From NCBI RefSeq assembly GCF_049546785.1, contig NZ_JBMWAN010000006.1, forward strand, positions 62,001 to 126,000: a DNA stretch of 64,000 bases. Reading direction: 5' to 3'. A model generated the notes under the pieces. The model did no database searches. It saw nothing but the letters and a program-made list of their open reading frames with translations, and was not told where the DNA came from. Below, one piece after another: positions 51,074 to 61,200 of the stretch (positions are counted from its first letter, which is position 1; each line of letters opens with the position of its first letter). Made by a program: the position numbers and the translations under genes. This DNA is from Nitrospira_D sp035465795. Lineage in GTDB: Bacteria; Nitrospirota; Nitrospiria; Nitrospirales; Nitrospiraceae.

Positions 51074-52180
51074 ATGGCGACCAAACAAAAGAAGAAGACG
51101 ACGGCCGTCGAAAAAAAATTGATCGGTCTGGCTGACGTGGTCATCACGGCGGCGGAGCGGGCCAAAGATCCGACGATCGCTATTCCCATCCGGGCACTCT
51201 CGAACGTGTCGTTCAATGAACGCAAGGGCCTGATCGAGATGGGGAGCAAAAAACAGGCGCGGTCGTTCTTCAATGTCGGCATGGCCAAGAAATTCATGCA
51301 GACGATGCTGGTGGCCGACGCCCTCTCCGAATTGCAGCGGGCGGACCTCACCACGTCGCTTCGGGAAATTTATTACCGCACGAAGCACACCATCGCCGAT
51401 TCCCACGAGAACACGTTCGACACGCAGGACGAATCCGACCCCGTCATCGAGGACCTGGAAGTCTCGCTGGCGGCGCTGCGCGAAGAACTGCATGTCCGCG
51501 CGGAGAACAGCGGGAGCATCGTGGGACCGGTCGTGTTCGGCGACGACGGCGACCGGGTCGATTGTGCCAAGCTGGGGAAGGGCGGCTATTCGGTGCCGTC
51601 CATCGTAGAGCCGGAGTATCTGGAGATCCGCCGCTGCACCGCCGACTTTGTCCTGCTGGTCGAAAAGGGCACGCAGTGGAACCGCTTGTCGGAAGATAAA
51701 TTCTGGCGGCGCTATAACTGTATTCTCCTGACCGGCAACGGCCAGCCGCCGAGGGGCGTACGCCGCCTCGCACGCCGGTTGCACGAAGAACACCGCCTGC
51801 CGGTCTATGTGCTCGTCGATAATGATCCCTGGGGATACTACATTTATTCCGTCATCAAGCAGGGGTCGATCAATCTGGCCTTTGAAAGCCAGCGCATGGC
51901 CATTCCCAAGGCGAAGTTCATAGGGCTGTCGAGCGCCGATCCGGAACGGTACGAGCTGCCGAGAAACGTCGGCATCAAGTTGAACGAGAAGGACATTGCG
52001 CGGGCCAAAGAACTGATGAACTATCAGTGGTTCCAGAAACCGGCGTGGCAGGCGGAGATCAAGCGCATGCTCTCGAGCGGGCTGAAGTACGAACTGGACG
52101 CGCTGGCCAACAAGGATTTTCAGTACCTCACGAAGAAGTATCTGCCGCGCAAGCTGAAAGAGAAAGACTGGCTGGACTAG
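51074..52180 (+). CDS. top6A: DNA topoisomerase VI subunit A (Spo11 homologue)
   Basis: DNA-cleaving subunit, related to eukaryotic Spo11. 368 residues: winged-helix/CAP domain with the tyrosine pair Y100-Y101 in LREIYYRTKH, the second being the probable nucleophile, and a Toprim domain with E197 (LLVEKGTQWNRL) and D249/D251 (YVLVDNDPWGYYIYSVIK). All catalytic elements are intact. Length matches archaeal A subunits. Six bases after top6B, so the A2B2 enzyme is coproduced. The helicase gene follows about 100 bases later. Confidence 0.96.
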   Translation: MATKQKKKTTAVEKKLIGLADVVITAAERAKDPTIAIPIRALSNVSFNERKGLIEMGSKKQARSFFNVGMAKKFMQTMLVADALSELQRADLTTSLREIYYRTKHTIADSHENTFDTQDESDPVIEDLEVSLAALREELHVRAENSGSIVGPVVFGDDGDRVDCAKLGKGGYSVPSIVEPEYLEIRRCTADFVLLVEKGTQWNRLSEDKFWRRYNCILLTGNGQPPRGVRRLARRLHEEHRLPVYVLVDNDPWGYYIYSVIKQGSINLAFESQRMAIPKAKFIGLSSADPERYELPRNVGIKLNEKDIARAKELMNYQWFQKPAWQAEIKRMLSSGLKYELDALANKDFQYLTKKYLPRKLKEKDWLD

Positions 52181-52276
52181 CTCCCCGCCGGTCCTGCCGG
52201 AGTCCTGCTCCCATCATGGTCGGCGTCACGTGAGTTGCCCTCTCATCATCACTCATGACGAGCATGTAGTGTTGCT

Positions 52277-53836
52277 ATGAAATCCATCCCCGCTTGGACC
52301 GTTCCGCTCCGCGACTGGCAGCGCCGCGCCTGGTCGGCGGTCCTGACCCATGCCCACCGTGATTTTCTGGCGATGGCCACCCCGGCGGCCGGCAAGACCC
52401 GGTTTGCCTTGCGCACGGCGCACGACTTTCTGGCCAAACAGGCGGCAACCAGAATTCTGGTGGTCTGTCCGACCAACCACTTGCGGACCCAGTGGTCCGA
52501 TGCGGCCGGCCGGATCGGGCTGCAACTGGATCCGGCGTTGACGAACGATCAAGGATCCGAGGCGCCGGATTTCCACGGCGCGGTGGTGACGTACCAGCAA
52601 GTGAGCCTTGCGCCGGAGATCTTTCAACGGACCTGCCGGAGCAAGAAGACGCTGGTGATTCTCGACGAGTTGCACCATGCGGGCGACGGCAAGCACTGGG
52701 GAAAGGCGCTGCGCAACGCGTTCGAGCAGGCCGTCTTCCGGTTGATTCTTTCCGGCACACCGTTTCGGTCGGACAATAACCCCATTCCGTTCATCCGCTA
52801 CGAACAGGGCGAGAGCCAGGCCGATTTTTCCTACGGCTATACCGAGGCGATTCGCGACAGCGTCTGCCGGCCCATCCTGTTCCCCAGTTACGAAGGGGAG
52901 CTGACCTGGCTCTCGGACGGCCGCGAGCATACGGCCACATTTCAGGACGGGTTGACCTTCGACCGGCAACGGGAGCGGCTGAAAACCGCGCTCCTGCAAG
53001 AAAGCTGGCTCGGTCCGGTCATCACCGACGCCCATGCCCAATTGACCCGCCTGCGGAAAGAGGAACAGCCGGATGCGGGCGGATTGATTGTCGCGATGGA
53101 TCAGGACCATGCCCGCTGGGTGGCCGAACTCGTCGGCCGGATCACCGGCGGCAAAGCCGTCGTCGCGGTCTCGGATGATCCCGCCGCCTCTCGCGTGATC
53201 GAGGAGTTTTCAGAGCACAAAAAGCAGCAGTGGCTGGTTGCCGTGAACATGGTCAGCGAAGGCGTCGATATCCCCCGCCTGCGTGTCGGCGTGTATGGCA
53301 CCAACGTGCTGACCGAGATGTATTTCCGGCAGGTGGTCGGCCGCTTTGTCCGTATGCAGGATGGCTTCCCGAAGCCCCAGCGGGCCTGGCTCTATCTCCC
53401 GAAGGATCCGATCCTGGTCCACTACGCCAGGCAGATCAAAGCCGAGCGCGACCATGTCCTGGAAGATCTGATGCCCGCCGGACAGCGCGACCTCTTCGGA
53501 CGCGTGACGGTCTCGACGAACGAGTATGTCCCGCTCACCGCGGTGGCGCGCATGGATACCCTCATCGGTGAAGATGAACCGAAGACCGAAGAGAACGGGG
53601 CGGCGGCAGTCGAGCCGCCTGTGTCTTTGCACGATCAGAAGCGCGATCTGCGGGATTCCCACCGGCTGCTGGTCGGCACGGTGGCGCGGATGAGCGGCAT
53701 CGATCACCGGCGATTGAATGCGGAATTGATTGCGCGGACGGGGAGCCGGGTCGATCAGGCGACGGTGGATCAGTTGCAGAAACGGATTCAGCTCCTGGAA
53801 CGCTGGCGGGACCGCGGGTACGACGGCAAGCGATAA
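52277..53836 (+). CDS. SF2 DEAD/DEAH-type helicase
   Basis: A 519-residue superfamily 2 helicase: Q/Walker A region with ATPAAGKTR (35-42), motif II DELHH (130-134), motif III LSGTPFR, motif V VSEGVDIPR and motif VI QVVGRFVRM. The layout resembles the RadD/type III restriction helicase group rather than RNA DEAD-box proteins. The C-terminal 120 residues contain no known nuclease domain but end in a coiled region (DQLQKRIQLLERW). Same strand as topoisomerase VI and followed by a strong hairpin, so it may be the last gene of that transcript. DNA substrate is likely, inferred from context. Confidence 0.85.
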   Translation: MKSIPAWTVPLRDWQRRAWSAVLTHAHRDFLAMATPAAGKTRFALRTAHDFLAKQAATRILVVCPTNHLRTQWSDAAGRIGLQLDPALTNDQGSEAPDFHGAVVTYQQVSLAPEIFQRTCRSKKTLVILDELHHAGDGKHWGKALRNAFEQAVFRLILSGTPFRSDNNPIPFIRYEQGESQADFSYGYTEAIRDSVCRPILFPSYEGELTWLSDGREHTATFQDGLTFDRQRERLKTALLQESWLGPVITDAHAQLTRLRKEEQPDAGGLIVAMDQDHARWVAELVGRITGGKAVVAVSDDPAASRVIEEFSEHKKQQWLVAVNMVSEGVDIPRLRVGVYGTNVLTEMYFRQVVGRFVRMQDGFPKPQRAWLYLPKDPILVHYARQIKAERDHVLEDLMPAGQRDLFGRVTVSTNEYVPLTAVARMDTLIGEDEPKTEENGAAAVEPPVSLHDQKRDLRDSHRLLVGTVARMSGIDHRRLNAELIARTGSRVDQATVDQLQKRIQLLERWRDRGYDGKR

Positions 53837-53839
53837 CGG

Positions 53840-53864
53840 AAGGGGCAGCCTGCGGCTGCCCCTT
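53840..53864. terminator. Bidirectional intrinsic terminator hairpin
   Basis: Perfect 11-base stem AAGGGGCAGCC / GGCTGCCCCTT with a TGC loop, between the helicase stop (53836) and the convergent small membrane-protein gene (stop at 53873). The stem's outer A/T pairs give a short U-run on either transcript, so it can serve both. Confidence 0.75.
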
Positions 53865-53872
53865 CGGTTGGT

Positions 53873-54097
53873 CTAGATCGGCGGAAGCATCCAGTAGCAC
53901 CAGGCCAGAATGATCGGCGTGGCGACATACGTCGCGGTCTTTCCGAAGGAATCGTAGACGCCGTAGAGCAGTACGGCGCCGATGATGAAGAAATACAACA
54001 TGCCGATACCCCGGTAGCTCGCGTTGTGTTCCGCGGCGAGCGCGAGTGTGGGAAGGCTGCCCAAGAGGCCGGCCGACAACATGGCTGCTCGTTTCAT
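53873..54097 (-). CDS. Small membrane protein with signal peptide
   Basis: A 74-residue protein: signal-like N-terminus (MKRAAMLSAGLLGSLPTLALAAEH), then two hydrophobic helices (GIGMLYFFIIGAVLLYGVYDSF and ATYVATPIILAWCYWMLPP). AAAGGAG is placed 8 bases before ATG 54097. No family recognised. It is separated from the helicase by the shared terminator. Confidence 0.68.
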   Translation of the reverse strand: MKRAAMLSAGLLGSLPTLALAAEHNASYRGIGMLYFFIIGAVLLYGVYDSFGKTATYVATPIILAWCYWMLPPI

Positions 54098-54490
54098 TGG
54101 AGGCTCCTTTGTGGTGATGGTGAGGGGAGGGACGCAGGCTTGGCGCTGACACAGAAACGCCCTCGTGGCGTCGCTCGGCTCGCCAGGAGGGCGTGAGGAA
54201 ATGATGACCGGAGGGACGGGAGTGACCGGGCCGAGCCTAGCAGGAAATCACGCGGTGCCTCTTTGTCTCAGTGTGAGGCGCCCATGCTGCGCCTTCTCCC
54301 TCGGGAAGTCAACGCCGGCGCAGGTGTGAGGGAGTCGGTGAGGGAGACCCGGCGCTTCTTGCACCGTCTTTTCAGCGGGTGCTAAGATCCGAAACGAAGC
54401 GAGGTGACGGCTGAGGCTGAGTGCCCGGAGCTCACGTCTTCTTCCCACTGAACCTCGACCGTAGCCTCAACCTGAACCTTCGGAGAACGT
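54098..54490. other. 393-base divergent intergenic region with a GC-rich hairpin
   Basis: Lies between the minus-strand membrane-protein gene and the plus-strand thioredoxin-like gene, so it should hold both promoters. A strong hairpin occurs at 54158-54193: CGCCCTC and GAGGGCG pair, then after one mismatch TGGCG and CGCCA pair, leaving a ten-base loop. A 66-residue minus-strand frame (54248-54448) has no SD and is not called. Confidence 0.45.
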
Positions 54491-54754
54491 ATGGCCAATA
54501 TCACCTTGCTCGTATCGCCCAGTTGCGGGGCCTGCCCGTCGGCCAAGAGCCTCTGGAAACAGCTCCGCGTCAAGTACAGCTTTTCGTATCGCGAAGTGGA
54601 TATCACGACAGAGGATGGACGGAGTCTCGCCGACCGGCATTCGGTTCGGGCGGTCCCGGCCACGATTATCGACGGGCGCCTGACCTTCGTCGGCGTGCCG
54701 AGCCGGGAAAGCGCCGAGAAGGCGCTCCAGCTGAAAATGAAACCGAGAGAATAG
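54491..54754 (+). CDS. Thioredoxin/glutaredoxin-like small protein (CGAC active site)
   Basis: An 87-residue thioredoxin-fold protein: strand MANITLLVSPS followed by the redox motif C12-G-A-C15, then a helix, a VDITTEDG strand-loop and the cis-Pro region VRAVPATIIDGRLTFVGVP. It resembles archaeal small glutaredoxin-like proteins more than classical thioredoxin. GGAG is 6 bases before ATG 54491. It is likely cotranscribed with the zinc-ribbon microprotein (13-base gap). Partner reductase unknown. Confidence 0.85.
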   Translation: MANITLLVSPSCGACPSAKSLWKQLRVKYSFSYREVDITTEDGRSLADRHSVRAVPATIIDGRLTFVGVPSRESAEKALQLKMKPRE

Positions 54755-54767
54755 GACCGATATCCGC

Positions 54768-54926
54768 ATGGTGGACGACGACGATTTTGAATTGCCGGAA
54801 CTTCCGATCATCGATAAGGGACCGCCTCCCGATTGTCCGATCTGCGGCGATCCCATGGCGTGGATCGACGGCGACTGGGCCTGCGTCGATTGCAACGGGG
54901 AATTGCTGGGCCCTGAGACAGGGTAG
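54768..54926 (+). CDS. 52-residue zinc-ribbon microprotein
   Basis: ATG 54768 to TAG 54926. An acidic N-terminus (MVDDDDFELPELPI) is followed by CPICG and CVDCNG, a CxxC-x13-CxxC zinc ribbon. The arrangement resembles stand-alone rubredoxin-like or zinc-ribbon adaptors. It lies 13 bases after the thioredoxin-like gene and about 125 bases before addB. Function unknown; metal binding is strongly suggested by the cysteine spacing. Confidence 0.68.
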   Translation: MVDDDDFELPELPIIDKGPPPDCPICGDPMAWIDGDWACVDCNGELLGPETG

Positions 54927-55050
54927 AGTGACAGGCAAGGGGTGCGAGGCGCGAGGCTAGAGGAGTTGCAGGCTTGTTCCACCAGTACAATCATTCATGA
55001 TGTCTCGAACCTATCGCCTCAAGCCCCGAGCCTCTTGCCAGGCGTAGCTT

Positions 55051-58000
55051 ATGCTTCGCGTCGTCACCGGTCCCTTTCATCCCCATCTCGAATCCGCCCT
55101 CGTTGAACAGATCCGGCTCGGCAAGAGTTCCGATCCATTCGCCCCGCTGGCAGTCCTCGTGCCGTCAACGCAGCTGCTCGACCGGCTGCGACGATTGCTG
55201 ACGGTCGAGCACCGGCTGTCCCTTCTCAACATCCATTTTCTGACATTTCACCAGCTCGCGTTGCGTCTGGCAGACGAAGCTCGTGCCGGGACGCAGATCG
55301 CGCCGCTCCGCGTGGTCGACGATCTGTTCTTCGAGCAACTGGTTCGCCACATCGTCCACAGCCGGCTGTCCAGCCTGGCTCCGCTCCGGCACATCGGACA
55401 TTCGTCCGGCACATGGGGCGCGCTCTGGTCGACCGTGCGCGACTTAAAAGATGCCGGGGTACAGCCTGCCGAGGCGTTGCGCGGGCTCAATGAGGGGTAC
55501 TTCGAGAAGGAGGATCAGGAGTGGCTCCAGGCGCTGTTCTCGCTGCATGCGGCAATACGGGAAGTCGGCAAGACCCTTGCGGTCGGAACGCCGGACGACC
55601 TGGCCGAATCGCTCATTCCTCTGGTCGAGACGTCACCGTTTCTCAGGTCGTTGCGCCACGTGCTCTACTATGGGTTCTACGACCTGACGCAGGTGCAGCT
55701 GTCGCTGTTCGAGGCCGTCAGCGCTACGGTTTCCACCACGTTGTTCTTCCCGCTTGAGGAGGGGAGCCAGTCGGGATTTGCCCGGCGGTTCTTCGATCGC
55801 TATATCCGGGCGCGCGTGGCGACGCCGGACGTCATCACCAGGCTGCCCGCGGCTCCGGTCGAAACAGGACCCAACCCCGTCACGCTCTCCGTTCAGAGCG
55901 TCATCGGCGTGGAGGAGGAGTTGGCCTCAGTGTGCCGCACGATTCTGGATCTCGTCGAGACCAACGGTTATCGATTCGATGAAATCGGCGTCGTTGCCCG
56001 CACCCTGGATCCCTACCGCGCGCATCTGCAGACGGTGTTCGGGCGCCATCGAGTCCCGTTGACCACCAACGCCGGCCGCCCGTTGATCCAGGAACCGCTC
56101 TGCAAGGCGCTGCTCCAATTGGCGGACTTGCCGATGACCGACTTCTACCGCACGACCGTACTCGATGTGGTGACCTCTCCGCTTTATGCCACGGCGCTGA
56201 TCGATGAGGCCTCCGCACATTATCGCCCGGAACAATGGAAACTGATTGCGCAGGCGCTGCAGATCACGCGGGGCGTCGAGGAGTGGCGCAGGGTGGAGGA
56301 GGCCGCCCGCTCGACCATGGAATTGGAGAGCGGTGAAGAGGGCGACGGCGTGGTCGATGCGTTGGGCATCGCGCCGGAGGTGATCGCGCTCTTCTGGGAG
56401 GTCCTGTCTCAGCTTCTGGCGGAGTGCCGGGCGCTTCCGGAACGGGGGACGGTCGGACAATTGGTCGAAGCCTTTCAGAAATTGGTGGAGCAACGTCTCC
56501 GTCATCCCGATGCGGGTGCGGGTTCTGAGCCAGACGAGGGTGCCGTGCGGCTGACAGCCACCTGGGACGCGCTCGATCACATGTGGTCGCGGCTCAGGGA
56601 GTTGGACGCGATCGGGGAGGAGCTGGCCTGGCCGGCGTTTGTCGAATTACTGACTCATGCCATCGAGCGGACGGTGATTCCCCTGGAGACGACGGCGCAT
56701 CAGGGCGTCATGGTGCTGGATGTGATGGCGGCGCGCGGAGTGCCCTTCAACGCGCTCTTCATCCTGGGTCTCAATGAAAAGGTCTTTCCGCGCTATATCC
56801 GGGAGGACGCGTTTCTGCGAGACCGGCACCGCCGCGTGCTCGATGCGACGCTCGGGTTCAAGATCGATGAGAAGCTGGGGGGCTATGACGAAGAGGCGCT
56901 GCTGTTTGCCCTGCTTTGCCGGGCGGCGAACCGGCGTTTGTATTTGTCGTATCAGCGCGCCGACGATGCGGGCCGGATGCAGGCTCCCTCGCCCTATCTG
57001 GCCGAGGCAAGCCGCTTGTGCGGAGGGGACGCACGGCCGGTGGAGGTCATCCCCCGCCGGCTGACCGACCGGGTCGCACAACGGCCGTCGATACGGGACT
57101 TCCTCGCTCCCTCGGATCTCGCACAGTGGATGGCAATCGGGGGACAGGACCCTGAGAACCTGCTCCGCGCGGTGGGGTCCGATGCGGAGGCGTTTCGTCA
57201 TGCGCTCAGGGCGCAGGCCCGGATCGAAGATGAGACGCCCGGCCTCAATGATTTCGACGGGATCACCGGCCCGCTGGAGGCCCATTGGTCGCGTGTTGTG
57301 CGGCGAGGCCTGGCTCCGACTCCGCTGGAACGGTATGCCCGCTGCCCCTTTCAGTATTTTGCGTCCGATGTGCTGCGGTTGGAGCCGATTCGCCTGGCCA
57401 TCTCACAGGAACCGGATGCCGCCTTGCTGGGCACGCTCTGTCATGCCGCGCTGCGCCGCTGCTACGAACAACTGCTGCCCGCCGGATGGCCGGCGGAGCC
57501 GGTTACGGACGACACCGTCGAATGGTGCATCCATTCAGCCGTCGAAGAAGCGGCGAAGGAATGCGAGGCGCGGCATCGGACCGGCCACTATCTGCTGTGG
57601 GAGCTGGCCAAGGAGCAGATCGCCGCGCTCCTCACCGACTCGGTGGATGCAGACCAGGGGGCGCAGGCACAGGAGCCCTATAGCCCGATCGCGTTTGAAG
57701 TGGACGCGGAAGGTACGCTGGCCGATGTGATGAGCGAGGAGCCGGGCTCATTAAAAATTCATGGCCGGGTCGACCGGATCGACCGCCACCGGATCACGGG
57801 CGCCATCCGGATCATCGATTACAAATTCAAGACCGGTTCGGCCATGAAGCCGGAGGATCGGAATCTCCTTCAGTCTGCCGCGCGCGGCTATCGGTTGCAA
57901 CCGCCGCTCTATGCCCGCCTGCGCATTCCGGATCAACCTCAGCCCGGCCAGGTCCAGTTTGTGTTCCTGGCGCCGCATTGGAGCACGCCCATCGCGCGCT

Positions 58001-58260
58001 CCACTTTCGAGACAGGCGCCTGGTCGTCGGAGGTCGGCACATTGTTGCACCGGACGATCAGTCTCCTGGTGAAGGGGATCCACGAGGGGCGCTACTTCAT
58101 TCAACCGGACAGCTATTGTGAGACCTGCGAGTTCCGCGTCGTCTGCCGGCAAGACCATCGGACGACCTGGTGGCGGTCCTATCGCTCCGACGATTCAAAA
58201 GCGCTCAAAGCCCTGCGGACCCAGCGCATCAAGGAGGAGTCACGTGGAACTGATTCCTGA
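55051..58260 (+). CDS. addB: AddB-like helicase-nuclease subunit
   Basis: Subunit of an AddAB-type (RecBCD-equivalent) double-strand-break resection enzyme. 1069 residues. The N-terminus (about 1-60) has the helicase-like start but no Walker A, as expected for an inactive AddB motor. The C-terminal part is a RecB-family nuclease with an iron-sulfur staple: Cys in RYARCPFQYFA (about 764) and CETCEFRVVC (about 1024-1033), and the PD-(D/E)XK core VDRIDRH...IRIIDYKFKTG (about 907-930). Its 3' end overlaps addA by 17 bases, giving tight coupling. Sequence similarity to textbook AddB is limited, so the name rests on architecture and order. Confidence 0.85.
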   Translation: MLRVVTGPFHPHLESALVEQIRLGKSSDPFAPLAVLVPSTQLLDRLRRLLTVEHRLSLLNIHFLTFHQLALRLADEARAGTQIAPLRVVDDLFFEQLVRHIVHSRLSSLAPLRHIGHSSGTWGALWSTVRDLKDAGVQPAEALRGLNEGYFEKEDQEWLQALFSLHAAIREVGKTLAVGTPDDLAESLIPLVETSPFLRSLRHVLYYGFYDLTQVQLSLFEAVSATVSTTLFFPLEEGSQSGFARRFFDRYIRARVATPDVITRLPAAPVETGPNPVTLSVQSVIGVEEELASVCRTILDLVETNGYRFDEIGVVARTLDPYRAHLQTVFGRHRVPLTTNAGRPLIQEPLCKALLQLADLPMTDFYRTTVLDVVTSPLYATALIDEASAHYRPEQWKLIAQALQITRGVEEWRRVEEAARSTMELESGEEGDGVVDALGIAPEVIALFWEVLSQLLAECRALPERGTVGQLVEAFQKLVEQRLRHPDAGAGSEPDEGAVRLTATWDALDHMWSRLRELDAIGEELAWPAFVELLTHAIERTVIPLETTAHQGVMVLDVMAARGVPFNALFILGLNEKVFPRYIREDAFLRDRHRRVLDATLGFKIDEKLGGYDEEALLFALLCRAANRRLYLSYQRADDAGRMQAPSPYLAEASRLCGGDARPVEVIPRRLTDRVAQRPSIRDFLAPSDLAQWMAIGGQDPENLLRAVGSDAEAFRHALRAQARIEDETPGLNDFDGITGPLEAHWSRVVRRGLAPTPLERYARCPFQYFASDVLRLEPIRLAISQEPDAALLGTLCHAALRRCYEQLLPAGWPAEPVTDDTVEWCIHSAVEEAAKECEARHRTGHYLLWELAKEQIAALLTDSVDADQGAQAQEPYSPIAFEVDAEGTLADVMSEEPGSLKIHGRVDRIDRHRITGAIRIIDYKFKTGSAMKPEDRNLLQSAARGYRLQPPLYARLRIPDQPQPGQVQFVFLAPHWSTPIARSTFETGAWSSEVGTLLHRTISLLVKGIHEGRYFIQPDSYCETCEFRVVCRQDHRTTWWRSYRSDDSKALKALRTQRIKEESRGTDS

Positions 58261-61200
58261 CAAGCCGGCCCGCGAATCGGCGGAAACGACGTTCGACCGG
58301 AACGTGGTGGTCGTGGCGGGGGCCGGAACCGGCAAGACGACGCTGCTCGTGAACCGCCTGGTGCACGCCCTGATCAAGGAACCCCGGCCGGTCTCCATCA
58401 CCCAGATCGTCGCGTTGACCTTTACGAACAAGGCGGCGACGGAGATGAAGGTCCGTTTACGGGAACGCCTCCTGGTGTTGGCGCATCCCGAGGCTCCGCC
58501 TGCTTCCGACGGCGGGGCGGTGTCGATGGAGGACTTGCGGCAACGCTACGGCCTTTCGACCGACGAGATCGCGGCCAGGGCCGCTTCCGCTCTGCGCGAC
58601 CTTGAAAAGGCCCAGATCGGCACCCTGCACAGCTTCGCGGCTCACCTTCTGCGGCTGCATCCGCTGGAAAGCGGCGTCGATCCGGTCTTTCAGGAGGACG
58701 ACGGCCTGCGATTCGAGGAGCATTTCAGCGCTGCCTGGGATGTCTGGATCGATCGCGAGTTGAGCCGCCAGGGTGCCCATCATGAGCTCTGGCGGGTGGT
58801 GCTGGGCGCCACGACGATTGACAGTCTGCGAGACCTGACGAAGGCGCTCTGTAGCGAGCTGGTCGAGTTGGGATCCCTCCGGCAACAGATCGATGCCCCA
58901 GAGATGAGTCCATGGGTGACGCAGTGGGTACGGCAGTGTCACGAACGGGCGCAAGCGTTGCTCGACGACCATGACCGGCCCAAGCGGCGGAAGATCGAGC
59001 AGATGCTGGCCGCCGCCGCGACCCTGATGCAGCTTGTGGCGAACGAAGGCCCTGCGGGTATTCAGACGCTGCCTCAGGAGGAGCGCGAATGCCTGGCGAA
59101 GGATCCGGGGAATATCGTGGCAGGCTGGGAGAAACCGGCATTCTCAGAGGCCGTCACGCTCATTAAGACGGCGAACCAGTTACTCCTCGTCAATCATCCA
59201 TTCTTCAAAGATCTGTTGAAGTTGCTGGAGCCCCTCATCCTTCAGATTCGCGCGTCCTTTGCACAAAAGGGGTGGGTGTCCTTCGACGGGCTTCTTGCGA
59301 AGGCACGCGCCCTGCTGCGTGACCATCCGGCAGTGCGGGAGCGCATCAAGCGCGACTATCGGGCGGTGCTGGTCGATGAGTTCCAGGACACCGACCCCAT
59401 CCAGTACGAAATCATCCTGGCCGTCTCCGAGCGGCAGGGTAACCATGCCCGCGATTGGCATGAGATGGCCCTCGAACCGGGCAAGTTGTTCATCGTCGGC
59501 GATCCCAAACAATCGATCTACGCGTTTCGCCGGGCCGATATCGAAGCGTTCGACCGCGTGGTGCAAAAGATCGAAACCGACGGCGGGATGGTCCGGACCC
59601 TCACCACCAATTTCCGCAGCGATGCCGCCGTGCTCGGGCCGGTGAACGATGTGTTCGACCGCCTGTTTGAACGGCGGCCGCTGATCCAGCCGGCCAACGT
59701 CCGGCTCGAAGTCCGGCCTCAGCGGCGTCCCTCTCCGTTGGATGCCGGCGTGCGGCTCCATGTCACGGTGCCGGGTGAAGGGGAGGAAGCAGTCGATGCA
59801 GCCAAAGCCACCAGAGACGAAAGCGAAGGGCTTGCCCGCTGGATCAAAGACGAGCTGTCGACCCGTCCGAATCTCAAGGCCGGACAAATCGCCTTGCTCT
59901 TCCGCAAGCTCACCCAGGCCGACACCTATCTCGACGCCCTGCGGCGGTACGATATTCCCTATGTCATCGAAGGAGAGAAACACTTCTATCGGCGGCAGGA
60001 AGTCATCGATCTGGTCAACGTGCTGCGCGTGCTGGACCACCCGCATGACAGCGTGGCGCTCGCCGGCCTGTTGCGTTCGCCGCTTGGCGGCCTGCCCGAC
60101 CGAACCATCTACGATCTGCGGCAGGCCGACTGTTTCAACTATCTGCACGAAGGCCAGGTCGCGGCCTGGAATCATTCCTCTGCCGCCGCGGTTCAAGGAC
60201 TCTATCGACAGTTGGCCCGGCTGCATCGAGCGGTGGGGGCTCTCCCGCTGGGCGAGGCGATCCAACTTATTTTCGACCGGCTCCCGCTGCTCGAAATTGC
60301 CGGCGCCTCCCTCCATGGCGAGCAGGCGGTGGCGAATCTGCTGAAGATCAAACAGACCGCCGCCGGTCTGTCCGACCGGCCCCATCTGACCTTGAGCGGA
60401 TTCGTGGATCTGATGGTGAGCCGGCTCGACGAACAGCCGGACGAGGCCGAGAGTCCGTTGTCGGAGGAGTCCTCCGACGCCGTCCAGATCCTGACGATTC
60501 ACAAGGCCAAGGGGCTGGAATTCCCCGTCGTCATTTTGCCGGGCCTTCATCAAGGCAGCGGGCGGGAACGATCGGCGCCGACGGTCACCTACGATTGGTC
60601 GAGCGGCACCTACGGCCTGTCGCTCGGCGAGCATCAGACGTTCGGCTCCGTGCTGGTTCAAGAGAAGCTGAAGATGCGGGAAGAGGCGGAACGGCGCCGC
60701 GTCCTCTATGTCGGCATGACCAGAGCGAAAGAAGTTCTGCTCCTGTCCGGAGGCGTCACGGCCCGGTCGGTCGGGGAAACGGTCTTGGGACTGCTGCAGA
60801 ATATCGGAGAGGGGGAGGTGGGGACACGATCCACGGACACCTTGAAGATCGGCGACAGTCTGATCCCGCACCGGGTCATTGAGGCGCCGGATCACAAATG
60901 GCCGCGGCGGTCGCTGGCGAGCGGTTCCGGGACGTCTCCGGTCGATCCTGCGGCGGTCGCGGCACGCTGGGACGAGCGCCGGCTTCGTTGGAGCCAGGCT
61001 CGTGCCACGGCGACCCATCTGACGCCGACGACCATGGGAGAGAACCGCGTCCCGCTCGCGCCTCGCTCATCCAATGGCAGTCAGAGCCGCGAGGCGGGGC
61101 GTCTCATCGGGATCGTCATCCACCGCATTCTCGAACAGTGGGACTTCGCGGCAGACCCGGCCGGATTGTCCGATCGCCTTGCGCCGGCCATACAGTGCCT

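Noticed and set aside
49091..51793. A 900-codon minus-strand open frame opposite the topoisomerase VI genes
   Set aside because: It is antisense to two genes with clear catalytic motifs. Its translation is Arg/His/Gly/Ala-rich with no domains, as GC-rich antisense frames often are.
52226..52260. A further GTGANNN-like heptad array before the SF2 helicase
   Set aside because: TCAT/TCAC words are present but not in seven-base phase, so it was not counted as a copy.
54248..54448. A 66-codon minus-strand frame in the divergent gap at 54 kb
   Set aside because: Arg/Leu/Pro-rich, no SD, and occupies a likely promoter region.
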